From Flavobacteriia bacterium (GTDB lineage Bacteria; Bacteroidota; Bacteroidia; Flavobacteriales; Flavobacteriaceae), in contig DAOUPQ010000064.1 in the NCBI GenBank assembly GCA_030626085.1, positions 1 through 9,781 on the forward strand: a stretch of DNA of 9,781 bases, written 5' to 3'. Below are positions 1 to 7,512 of this stretch, one piece after another (within the stretch, counting starts at the first letter, position 1; each line of letters begins with the position of its first letter). Made by a program: the position numbers and the translations under genes. The notes beneath the pieces are model-generated. The model did not search any database, was not told the origin of the DNA, and saw only the letters and a list, made by a program, of their open reading frames with translations.

Positions 1-2704
1 CATAAACCATATACGCCAACTCTTGAGTCATATCATACATTTCCATGGTTGTATTATATTTTAGTTCCCGATCACTTTTTGATAAACCGGTTCGCTCATC
101 ATAAACAACTTCAAATTCATGCTTATAAGTTTCTTTACCTTTTGTGAGAACAGCTTTATATTTACCTGCCTTAACCCGAGGTGAAGTAAAACCGCCAAAA
201 CTAAAAGTTTTTCCTTTTGCTGTTTTAGGTTGTTTGATGGTATAAGGCCAATTTACAATATTAATTCCCTTTGATTTTCCGGGACTTAATGTTGTGATTT
301 TATTACCTTCTAAATCTTGAATTTCTAATGTCATTTTTCCAAAAGTATGGCGTTTTGGAAGGAAATATTTAATTTGTGCTGCTCTTGTAGGATTAGCGCC
401 TACAAATTGAGTTTCACTCCCAAAATTTCCTGAAAAGCCACCTTGATCAACCATAATAGTAGGTCTAGAATTTAAGAAATGTACTTTTTCTTTCATCATT
501 TCAGGGGTAATTTCACGCAAGGGAGAAATATCATCAATTATAATAATTCCTCTGCCATGTGTGCCCATTACCAGATCATTGGTCTTTCTTTGTAGATCAA
601 TAAAATGAACAGCTGCAGAGGGCATATTATTGGTGAATTTACTCCAGCTATTACCACCATCTAAAGTAATATACAGTCCAAGTTCAGTACCTAGGAATAA
701 TAAATTGGGATTTACATAATCTTCCTGAATATTTCTGACAAAACCTACAACTTCATTGGTTAAAATATTTGTCCATGTTTTACCATAATCTGTTGTTTTA
801 TAAGTATATGGTTTCATATCTCCGGTTGTATGTCCTTCAAAAACAGCATAGGCAGTTGCTTTGTCATGAGAGCTAGCTTCAATATGATAAACCCAGATGT
901 TTTTAGGTAAACCTAAAATATTTTCCGAAGTATTTTTCCAATTTTTACCACCATTTGTCGTGATTTGCACATTACCATCATCAGTACCCACCCAAATAAT
1001 GTTTTCATCTAGGGGAGATTCAGCAATCGTAAAAATGGTAGTATGATTTTCAGCTCCTGAATTATCAATAGATAAACCTCCTGAATTTTCTTGTTCTTGT
1101 TTTGTTTTGTCATTTGTGCTTAGATCTGGAGAAATAATTTTCCAGGTATCGCCCATATTTTCTGATTTGTGAAGAAACTGACTTCCTATATAAATTCTAT
1201 CGGGTTTAAAATTACTAATAGCTATTGGAGCATTCCAGTTAAAGCGCAATTTTGGGTCACCTTTTTTTGGTAATGGTTGAATAGTTTTTATCAATTTTTT
1301 ATCTACATCGTAGCGCCAAACATTGGCAGCTCCTTGCATTTCAGAATAGATAATGCTCTTGGTTGGATGTTTATATACTCTAAAACCATCTCCCCCTCCT
1401 ATTGATTTCCAGTCTTTTGCTTTAATTCCTCCTGTTGATCTGGATGGACCATACCAGGAGCCATTGTCTTGCAAGCCACCGTAAACATTATAAGGTTCTT
1501 CATTGTCAACACTTACATGATAGAATTGTGAAAGCGGTAGGTTTTCTACAATTTCCATAGTTGTTCCTCCATTCCATGAACGATATACTCCACCATCAGT
1601 ACCTGCATAAATTATATCAGAATCATTAATTGCAAAAGCAATATCATGAATATCACTGTGCATATTGCCTAAGTTTTTAAATGTTTTTCCTCCATCTCTT
1701 GAAATTGAACCAGTCAAACCTCCTTTAACGATAACATCAGGATTTTTAGGATCAACAACAAGTCGAGAAAAATAAAATGGACGTACAGTAATACCAAAAT
1801 CATTGTTTAATTGTTTCCAGTTTTTGCCGGCATCGTCACTGCGATAAAGTCCTTTACGATTATCCTCTTCAGCTTCGATAACTGTATAAATTATTGTTGG
1901 GTTAGAAGGTGCAACTGCAATTGCCAAGCGGCCTAATTTTCCTTTTGGAAACCCATTGTGAATTTTATTCCATGTTTTACCGGCATCAACAGATTTATAT
2001 AAAGCACTGTTTTCACCTCCTGATTCAAACGACCAGGCAGTACGTCTAAATTCCCACATAGAAGCATACAAAATATTTGGATTTGAAGGGTCTATAGCAA
2101 GATCAGCACAACCTGTTTTTGGATTTATATACAATACTTTTTCCCAGGTTCCACCACCATCTATGGTCTTATAAACACCTCTTTCATCACTATCAGACCA
2201 TAAAGCTCCCAGAACTGCAAGATAAATTTCTTTAGAATTTTTAGGATTAATAATAATATTGGCAATACGCTCAGACTTTTCAAATCCGATCTTTTTCCAA
2301 GTTGAACCACCATCTGTTGTTTTGTATAAACCATCACCATAAGAAACACTATTGCGGGTCCATGTTTCACCGGTACCCACATAAACTACTTTATCCGGAT
2401 CATTCGGATCAACTGCAACTGCACCAATAGATTGGCAATACTCATCAAATATTGAATTAAATGTTGTACCACTATCATTTGATTTCCAAACACCGCCGCC
2501 GGCCGTTCCTGCATAGATAATTCTGGGATTTGTAGGATGTACCTCCATATCGTTAATTCTACCACTCATTAAAGCCGGTCCGATATGTCTTGCCTTAAGA
2601 TCTCCAAAAAGATCGTTTGCTTTTATTGTATCTGTAGCTTGTGCGTAAGAAAATGCAGGAAGTATTAAAATGCTCCAAAGCATTGTGAAAAGTATTTTTT
2701 TCAT
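1..2704 (-). CDS. Secreted VPS10/sortilin-like beta-propeller protein with BNR (Asp-box) repeats, 3' end outside window
   Basis: Reading is open from the ATG at 2704 to the window edge (901 residues visible), so the C-terminus is missing. Residues 1-21 form a Sec signal peptide (MKK, hydrophobic core, cleavage after SYA before QA), so the protein is exported. Eleven Asp-box motifs (S/T-x-D/N-x-G-x-T-W/F type) start near residues 75, 129, 180, 238, 289, 335, 376 (degenerate), 514, 582, 637 and 680, which indicates one or two large beta-propellers of the sortilin/VPS10 or BNR kind. A GGLQDNG motif lies at 409-415 and THGRGI at 715-720. Residues about 770-868 look like an Ig-like/FlgD-like beta domain, followed by a charged helical stretch. 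Such proteins are often labelled glycosyl hydrolases, but I see no catalytic residues, and a binding or cell-surface role is equally likely. No C-terminal sorting signal is visible because the end is cut off. It lies just downstream of the LolA-like gene, behind a terminator. Confidence 0.88.
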   Translation of the reverse strand, partial: MKKILFTMLWSILILPAFSYAQATDTIKANDLFGDLKARHIGPALMSGRINDMEVHPTNPRIIYAGTAGGGVWKSNDSGTTFNSIFDEYCQSIGAVAVDPNDPDKVVYVGTGETWTRNSVSYGDGLYKTTDGGSTWKKIGFEKSERIANIIINPKNSKEIYLAVLGALWSDSDERGVYKTIDGGGTWEKVLYINPKTGCADLAIDPSNPNILYASMWEFRRTAWSFESGGENSALYKSVDAGKTWNKIHNGFPKGKLGRLAIAVAPSNPTIIYTVIEAEEDNRKGLYRSDDAGKNWKQLNNDFGITVRPFYFSRLVVDPKNPDVIVKGGLTGSISRDGGKTFKNLGNMHSDIHDIAFAINDSDIIYAGTDGGVYRSWNGGTTMEIVENLPLSQFYHVSVDNEEPYNVYGGLQDNGSWYGPSRSTGGIKAKDWKSIGGGDGFRVYKHPTKSIIYSEMQGAANVWRYDVDKKLIKTIQPLPKKGDPKLRFNWNAPIAISNFKPDRIYIGSQFLHKSENMGDTWKIISPDLSTNDKTKQEQENSGGLSIDNSGAENHTTIFTIAESPLDENIIWVGTDDGNVQITTNGGKNWKNTSENILGLPKNIWVYHIEASSHDKATAYAVFEGHTTGDMKPYTYKTTDYGKTWTNILTNEVVGFVRNIQEDYVNPNLLFLGTELGLYITLDGGNSWSKFTNNMPSAAVHFIDLQRKTNDLVMGTHGRGIIIIDDISPLREITPEMMKEKVHFLNSRPTIMVDQGGFSGNFGSETQFVGANPTRAAQIKYFLPKRHTFGKMTLEIQDLEGNKITTLSPGKSKGINIVNWPYTIKQPKTAKGKTFSFGGFTSPRVKAGKYKAVLTKGKETYKHEFEVVYDERTGLSKSDRELKYNTTMEMYDMTQELAYMVY

Positions 2705-2725
2705 TTCTCAGAGTTTAGATTGGTT

Positions 2726-2756
2726 AAAAAAAATCCTCAATAAAATTATTGAGGAT
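2726..2756 (-). terminator. Rho-independent terminator of the LolA-like gene
   Basis: A perfect 11-bp inverted repeat (ATCCTCAATAA at 2733-2743, TTATTGAGGAT at 2746-2756) is followed on the minus strand by a run of seven T (2732-2726). It sits 16 bases after the stop of the LolA-like gene (2773). It ends only 21 bases before the ATG of the propeller gene (2704), so it lies between two genes on the same strand and may limit read-through into the second. Confidence 0.8.
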
Positions 2757-2772
2757 ATTATAAGATATTTTA

Positions 2773-3561
2773 TTATTTATTATCCTGAGCCGGAGTTGTA
2801 GTTTCAGTTTCAGTTTCTTCCGGAAAAGCAAACGCTGAATCATCTATTTTTGGATTTAGCTCAATTCTATCAATGGTTATGGGCTGGCCTCCTTGTCCTT
2901 TTATACCTTGTGTTAAGGAATAAGGAAAATAAATACCATCAACTTCTTGATAATCACTCATTTTAGCTTCAGAAACTTGCCCTTTAAATTGCCCTGATCT
3001 AATTTCACTTTGTACAACAATTGGCACAAAGTTTTCAGTATCAAAGTAGTAATAAGAAATATTTTCTTCTTTTTTACCATCAACAGTAACAGGTTCTTTA
3101 ACCAGTTTTAATTTAAAGGTTTCGGCTCCATCTATAGTTTCTTTACCCAATAATTCAACAGAATAATTCTTTGCTTTAAAATTTAAAAAAGGATCAGGAA
3201 AATCATTTTTTTCTAATTTCATATTATCGGTAGCTTCCTTATCGCTTTTTTCTGCTTTTTGAGTCATGAAATTAATTCCCCATAAGGTTTCTCCATCAAA
3301 AACACCTTGCTTGATCTCTTTTCCTTGAAAATTAATAACGGTCATCTGTTTGCCCCCTTTTAATTGTGTAATCTCAAGCGGTATTTCCATACCATTTTGA
3401 TTTACTTTAGCATACATTTTAATACCTTCAAGCTTTTCCCAATTTTCAATACCTCCTGTATTTTCAAAATAATTTGCAATGATTTCATCTGCAGTTTGAG
3501 CTTTTACAGTAAATGATATACTAATAATAAGTGTTAAGAGTAGTAATTTTAATGTTTTCAT
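2773..3561 (-). CDS. LolA-like periplasmic protein (outer membrane lipoprotein-sorting protein family)
   Basis: This 262-residue protein starts at the ATG at 3561. Residues 1-21 are a Sec signal peptide with a KTLK n-region, a Leu/Ile-rich core and a probable cut after VKA before QT. There is no lipobox cysteine, so a soluble periplasmic protein is expected. The mature part has the pattern of the LolA/LolB-like fold: an N-terminal helix (ADEIIANYFENTGG), then a series of beta strands with family-like phrases such as GVFDGETLWGIN, LLGKETIDGAETFKLKL, YYYFDTENFVPIVV and EVDGIYFPY. Bacteroidota have many such paralogues, annotated as outer membrane lipoprotein-sorting protein, and few have a tested function. 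True LolA activity is therefore not implied. The C-terminus is a Glu/Thr-rich tail (ETETETTTPAQ) encoded by a short tandem repeat. The gene is followed by its own hairpin terminator and is divergent from the xdh genes. Confidence 0.85.
   Translation of the reverse strand: MKTLKLLLLTLIISISFTVKAQTADEIIANYFENTGGIENWEKLEGIKMYAKVNQNGMEIPLEITQLKGGKQMTVINFQGKEIKQGVFDGETLWGINFMTQKAEKSDKEATDNMKLEKNDFPDPFLNFKAKNYSVELLGKETIDGAETFKLKLVKEPVTVDGKKEENISYYYFDTENFVPIVVQSEIRSGQFKGQVSEAKMSDYQEVDGIYFPYSLTQGIKGQGGQPITIDRIELNPKIDDSAFAFPEETETETTTPAQDNK
2800..2817. repeat. Hexanucleotide tandem repeat, AGTTTC x3
   Basis: Three exact copies of AGTTTC on the plus strand (GAAACT on the coding strand) encode the Glu-Thr repeat in the tail of the LolA-like protein. 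The unit is six bases, so copy-number changes would alter the tail length in steps of two residues without shifting frame. Confidence 0.75.
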
Positions 3562-3775
3562 AATAATATTTTGTTAGTTTTTATATTTGACATCCAAATT
3601 ACAAAAATGTTACCATTTTAGTAGCGAATTTTATATGATTCTTTTATAAACGCTTAGAATGCTATTGATTAAAATAAAATTAAAAATACAGGATAAAAAC
3701 TTATTTTTTGAAATTTATTAAATATCCTTTGTAGATCGATATTTTATACAATTTTTTATAACTTGCCCGTTGAAT
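3562..3775. promoter_or_regulatory. Divergent intergenic region with weak promoter candidates
   Basis: This 214-base, very AT-rich stretch separates the LolA-like gene (leftward) from xdhA (rightward) and must hold promoters for both. Bacteroidota promoters use a -7 TAnnTTTG and a -33 TTG. Rightward candidates are TATATTTG at 3582-3589, which is an exact -7 match but has no TTG at the right distance and lies about 190 bases from xdhA, and TATCCTTTG at 3723-3731, which is one base too long. A leftward candidate is TAATTTG (complement of 3595-3601), one base too short, 33 bases before the LolA-like start. None is convincing. I see no gene, RNA or strong operator palindrome here. Confidence 0.3.
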
Positions 3776-4147
3776 ATGATTCAATTTATATTAAATAATA
3801 AGATCATTAAGACATCTTCCAATTCTGGTATGACTTTACTTGATTTTATTCGAGAAAAGGAACAATTAAAAGGAACAAAAATTGGATGCCGGGAGGGAGA
3901 TTGTGGTGCTTGTACTGTTTTAGTAGGAACATTAAATAAAAATAAGATCTCTTACCAAAGTATTACCTCGTGTATTTATCCTTTGGGAAATGCTAACGGA
4001 AAGCACATTGTAACAATTGAAGGTATCAATTTAACTCAAGATCTAAATTCTGTTCAACAATCTTTATCTGATAATCATGCAACACAATGTGGTTTTTGTA
4101 CACCGGGTTTTGTTGTTTCATTAACCGGATATGTTTTAAGAAATTAA
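3776..4147 (+). CDS. xdhA: N-terminal fragment of XdhA: 2Fe-2S ferredoxin-like domain and partial second Fe-S domain
   Basis: This is the part of xdhA before the internal TAA, 123 residues. Residues 1-80 are a plant-type ferredoxin domain with all four cluster ligands: C38, C43 and C46 in GCREGDCGAC, and C66 in TSCIYPLG. The alpha-helical second domain begins with QCGFCTPGF, which supplies C105 and C108, but the translation ends at YVLRN before the other two ligands. If translated alone it could fold around the first cluster but could not build the second or bind FAD. Confidence 0.6.
   Translation: MIQFILNNKIIKTSSNSGMTLLDFIREKEQLKGTKIGCREGDCGACTVLVGTLNKNKISYQSITSCIYPLGNANGKHIVTIEGINLTQDLNSVQQSLSDNHATQCGFCTPGFVVSLTGYVLRN
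4145..4147 (+). other. Premature in-frame stop codon TAA in xdhA
   Basis: The context is aga-aat-TAA-cag-gat. One base change from AAA, CAA or GAA would give this codon, and Lys, Gln or Glu would suit this polar loop between the two halves of the second Fe-S domain. TAA also ends other genes in the window (xdhB, the membrane protein, the LolA-like gene), so a reassigned genetic code is not the explanation. Confidence 0.9.
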
Positions 4148-4285
4148 CAGGATAATCTCAACACAATTAATGATGCTGTAAGCGGAAATATTTGTCGATG
4201 TACAGGGTATAAATCCATTGAAAAAGCAACAATAGATATTGATGAAAAATTAATATTTAAAGATGCAGATCATCAGGTTAAATGG

Positions 4286-5182
4286 TTGATCGATAAAGGG
4301 TTTGTTCCTGATTATTTTATTGAAATACCGAAGAAACTAAATGATCTAAAAATTCAAAAATTAAATTCTTCAAGCGGAACAATAGTCGCCAACGGAACTG
4401 ATATATATGTACAATTTGCCGATCAATTATCTGAAGAAAACATAAACTTAATTGGAGAAGAATCTTCTTTAAAAGGAATAACATTTTCTGATAAAATCTG
4501 TACTATTGGCGCGAGTACAACGGTTACTGAATTATTAGAGAATGACAAATTACAAAATATTTTTCCAAAGCTAAATTCATTTTTAAAGCTAGTTTCTTCT
4601 CAGCAGATAAGAAATATGGGTACTCTTGGAGGTAATTTTGTAAATGCATCACCAATTGGTGATATGTCTATCTTTTTTTTAGCTTTGAATAGTACATTGA
4701 GAATTAAAAATAAAAATGGAACAACAAGAGAGATTTCATTTCAAAAATTTCATCAGGATTATAAAAAATTCGATTTAAAGGAAGGTGAATTAATTAATTC
4801 AGTATCTTTTTTAATTCCTGATAAAAATACCTATTTCAATTTTGAAAAAGTAAGTAAACGCTCATATTTGGATATTGCAAGTGTAAATACTGCAATTAGG
4901 ATCAACATCAAAAATAATAGAATTAATAATGCTTATTTTTCATTGGGAGGTATTGCTGCAATTCCTAAATTTTTAACAAAAACAAATGATTTCCTAAATG
5001 GAAAAATAATTGATATAAAAACGATCAAACAAGCTGAAAAAATACTTCAATCAGAAATAAGTCCAATCAGTGATGTTAGGGGTACATCTAGTTATAAACG
5101 TTTGTTGGCAAAGCAGTTATTCTTTGCCCATTTTATTGAATTATTTCCTAAAAAGATTAAATTTCAAAATTTATTTTCTTGA
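4286..5182 (+). CDS. xdhA: C-terminal fragment of XdhA: FAD-binding domain
   Basis: After the internal stop the first in-frame start-like codon is the TTG at 4286, giving 298 residues. No in-frame ATG or GTG occurs before it, and the first in-frame ATG is near 4616, inside the FAD domain. In full-length numbering the fragment has the flavin-binding motifs ANGTD (205-209), GTLGGN (282-287) and NASPIGD (290-296). The C-terminal DVRGTSSYKRLLAKQL typical of the CO dehydrogenase flavoprotein C-terminal domain follows. A restart here would resemble the separate FAD subunit of three-subunit enzymes such as CoxM. However, it would leave out C140 and C142 of the second cluster, so this is not a clean domain split. 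It is more likely the remnant of the interrupted gene. Confidence 0.5.
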   Translation: MIDKGFVPDYFIEIPKKLNDLKIQKLNSSSGTIVANGTDIYVQFADQLSEENINLIGEESSLKGITFSDKICTIGASTTVTELLENDKLQNIFPKLNSFLKLVSSQQIRNMGTLGGNFVNASPIGDMSIFFLALNSTLRIKNKNGTTREISFQKFHQDYKKFDLKEGELINSVSFLIPDKNTYFNFEKVSKRSYLDIASVNTAIRINIKNNRINNAYFSLGGIAAIPKFLTKTNDFLNGKIIDIKTIKQAEKILQSEISPISDVRGTSSYKRLLAKQLFFAHFIELFPKKIKFQNLFS

Positions 5183-5190
5183 TAAAAAGT

Positions 5191-7443
5191 ATGAAAAATA
5201 TTGATTCTTATGGCCATTTACGAGGGGAATCCCTTTTTGTAGATGATATCATTACAAGGCATGATACCTTATTTGGTTTGGTGTTTGATTCTCCAAAAGC
5301 ACACGGAAAAATTATTTCGGTTGATTACACTAAAGCGGAAGGGGTTAAGGGAGTGATCAAAATTTTTACACACAAAGATATTTTAGGAGAAAATCAAATT
5401 GGAGGAATTATTCAAGACGAGCCTCTTTTTGCAGAAAAGGAAGTCCATTTTTGGGGGCAACCAATTGCTTTTATTGTAGCAGAGAGTGAATCTATAGCAA
5501 AAAAGGCAAGAGCACTTATAAATATTGAGATAGATGAATTACCAGTCATAACAACAGCAAAAGAGGCCAAAGAAAAAGGTTATTTTATTAATGCTCCAAG
5601 AAGTTTTAAATCAGGAAATACTAAAAAATCTTTTACAGAATGTTATTATGTTTATGAAGGAGAAACTTTTTCAAACGGACAGGAACATTTGTATTTAGAA
5701 ACACAGGGTTCTTATGCAATTCCTATGGAAAATGGAAATATCAAAATTACATCTTCAACACAAGGGCCAACCCTAGTGCAAAAGACAGTGGCAAATGTAT
5801 TGGGGGTTAACATGCATAAAATTGAAGTTGATGTTATTAGATTAGGAGGGGCATTTGGCGGAAAAGAAGATCAGGCAACAGCATGGGCAGTGATGACAGC
5901 GCTTGCTGTTCAACAATTAAAGAAACCGGTAAAATATATCTTAAATCGTCATGATGATTTGCGTATGACAGGTAAACGTCATCCATATGAATCTACTTTT
6001 AAGATCGGCCTGACCGAAGATCTAAAAATACAGGCATTTGAGGTTGTGTTCTTACAAAATTCTGGTGCAGCAGCAGATCTATCTCCTGCTATAGCAGAAC
6101 GAACATTATTTCATGCAACAAATAGTTATTTTATTCCAAATGTAATGTCAACTGTCTATAGTTGCAAAACCAATTTACCTCCAAATACAGCATTTAGAGG
6201 ATTTGGCGGACCTCAGGGGATGTTTGTAATAGAATCTGCCATCGCCAAAGCAGCAAATGAAATTGGTGTGAATAAACAATTAATTCAAGAAGTCAATTTA
6301 ATAGTAGAAAATGATGAATTTTATTATGGTCAGATCGCTACACAAGTTGAAGCTCAAAAAAGTTGGTTAGCCACAAAAGAAGAATTTAATTTAAAAAGAC
6401 TTGAAAAAGAAGTCAAAACTTTTAATAAAGAAAATTTACAATTTAAAAAAGGTATTTCTTTAATGCCTATTGCATTCGGAATTTCATTTACCAATACGCC
6501 AATGAATCATGCTAGAGCTTTAATTCATATTTATCAGGATGGAAGTGTTGGGGTTAGTACGGGCGCTGTTGAAATGGGACAAAGTGTTAATACTAAAATG
6601 TTGCAAGTTGCTTATAATACTTTGGGTATTAGTCCATCAAAAGTTAAATTAGAAACAACAAATACAACAAGGGTAGCAAATACTTCGCCTACTGCAGCAA
6701 GTGCGACTGCAGATCTAAACGGTAAAGCAGTTTTAAAAGCATGCAATTCATTAATTGAAAGACTGAAATTAGTTGCATCTAAAATGCTATCCGTTACAGA
6801 AAGTGAAATTATTTTTAAAGAAGACCTTGTTTTTGTAAATAATAATAAATCTGATTTATTATGGGAAGAAGTAGTCACTCAGGCAATGTTAGAACGAGTT
6901 GCTTTATCAGAAAATGCACATTACGCAACACCAGTAATTCATTTTGATAAAACAAAAGAGAAAGGTCACCCGTTTTCTTATCATGTTTATGGTACTGCAA
7001 TTACTTCAGTTACAGTAGATTGTCTTAGAGGAATTTATGAAATTGATGCCGTAAAAATTGTTCATGATTTTGGTAAAAGTATGAACTTAGGAATTGATGT
7101 TGGGCAAGTTGAAGGTGCTTTGGCTCAAGGAATTGGCTGGATGACAATGGAAGAAATTGTGTATGGTAAAAACGGACAATTATTGTCGAATTCTTTGTCA
7201 TCCTACAAAGTTCCTGATGTATTTTCTGTAGCTAAAGAAGTAGATATTATTCCTTTAGAAACGCAAGGTAATGATATGGCCATATTAAAATCGAAAGCTG
7301 TAGGAGAGCCTCCATTAATGTATGGAATTGGAACTTATTTTGCCATTCAGGATGCAGTTGCTGCATTTAATCCGAATTATAAACCCAAATTTCATTCGCC
7401 TTTTACACCAGAAAAAGTATTGATAAGTTTGTATGAAAAATAA
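5191..7443 (+). CDS. xdhB: Xanthine dehydrogenase, molybdopterin-binding (large) subunit
   Basis: This 750-residue catalytic subunit is of normal length. I chose the ATG at 5191, which starts MKNIDSYGHLRGES, over the TTG at 5179 that overlaps the end of xdhA. The N-terminal hammerhead domain (about 1-115) is followed by the two molybdopterin-binding domains. Visible motifs are GQEHLYLETQ, GGAFGGKE (219-226), AERTLFH (R304), FRGFGGPQ (335-342), GAVEMGQS (458-465), SPTAASATADLNG, and KAVGEPPL with the catalytic base E706. By alignment from memory with bovine xanthine oxidoreductase, E226 matches Glu802, R304 matches Arg880, F338 matches Phe914 and E706 matches Glu1261. These residues hold and activate xanthine, and aldehyde oxidases lack the first two. 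The protein should therefore oxidise hypoxanthine and xanthine to urate in the cytoplasm, together with XdhA. No internal stops or motif losses are seen, in contrast to xdhA. Confidence 0.95.
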   Translation: MKNIDSYGHLRGESLFVDDIITRHDTLFGLVFDSPKAHGKIISVDYTKAEGVKGVIKIFTHKDILGENQIGGIIQDEPLFAEKEVHFWGQPIAFIVAESESIAKKARALINIEIDELPVITTAKEAKEKGYFINAPRSFKSGNTKKSFTECYYVYEGETFSNGQEHLYLETQGSYAIPMENGNIKITSSTQGPTLVQKTVANVLGVNMHKIEVDVIRLGGAFGGKEDQATAWAVMTALAVQQLKKPVKYILNRHDDLRMTGKRHPYESTFKIGLTEDLKIQAFEVVFLQNSGAAADLSPAIAERTLFHATNSYFIPNVMSTVYSCKTNLPPNTAFRGFGGPQGMFVIESAIAKAANEIGVNKQLIQEVNLIVENDEFYYGQIATQVEAQKSWLATKEEFNLKRLEKEVKTFNKENLQFKKGISLMPIAFGISFTNTPMNHARALIHIYQDGSVGVSTGAVEMGQSVNTKMLQVAYNTLGISPSKVKLETTNTTRVANTSPTAASATADLNGKAVLKACNSLIERLKLVASKMLSVTESEIIFKEDLVFVNNNKSDLLWEEVVTQAMLERVALSENAHYATPVIHFDKTKEKGHPFSYHVYGTAITSVTVDCLRGIYEIDAVKIVHDFGKSMNLGIDVGQVEGALAQGIGWMTMEEIVYGKNGQLLSNSLSSYKVPDVFSVAKEVDIIPLETQGNDMAILKSKAVGEPPLMYGIGTYFAIQDAVAAFNPNYKPKFHSPFTPEKVLISLYEK

Positions 7444-7512
7444 GAAATAAAAAAATGCTGTGAATCTCTTTATTTCTCAGTACATCTATTTAAGTGTAAT
7501 ATCGTAAGAATA

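Larger units (their letters stand above)
3776..5182 (+). pseudogene. xdhA: xdhA, xanthine dehydrogenase small subunit (2Fe-2S and FAD domains), interrupted by an in-frame TAA
   Basis: The reading frame encodes a 468-residue XdhA, about the usual length for the fused iron-sulfur/FAD subunit. Codon 124 (4145-4147) is TAA, and there is no frame change. Before the stop lie the ferredoxin-like domain and the first half of the second iron-sulfur domain. After it, in the same frame, come the remaining cluster ligands (C140, C142 in ICRCTGY) and the complete FAD-binding domain to the TGA at 5180-5182. The subunit would pass electrons from the molybdenum centre in XdhB through two 2Fe-2S clusters to FAD and NAD+. 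I chose the ATG at 3776 as start; a TTG two codons upstream (3770) is less likely. The stop is 8 bases before the xdhB ATG, as in an operon. Intact downstream sequence suggests a very recent lesion, an error in the sequence, or read-through. As written, a full-length protein is not made. Confidence 0.85.

Noticed and set aside
2161..2382. Open frame on the minus strand inside the propeller gene in another frame
   Set aside because: The propeller protein reads continuously through this stretch with two Asp-box motifs; the alternative frame shows no domain or start context.
3729..3751. Short inverted repeat TTGTA ... TACAA upstream of xdhA as a possible operator
   Set aside because: A five-base arm in such AT-rich DNA is expected by chance, and no regulator gene lies nearby.
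4145..4147. Stop-codon reassignment (TAA as a sense codon)
   Set aside because: TAA is the natural end of xdhB, the membrane protein and the LolA-like gene in this same window, so the standard code applies.
6612..6878. Open frame on the minus strand antisense to xdhB
   Set aside because: It overlaps a strongly conserved region of xdhB, has no recognisable protein pattern, and is a chance frame opposite a real gene.
7443..7477. Inverted repeat AGAAATAAA / TTTATTTCT after the xdhB stop
   Set aside because: The 9-bp stem is almost all A-T with a 17-base loop and no T-run after it, so it is a poor terminator, and the following genes look cotranscribed.
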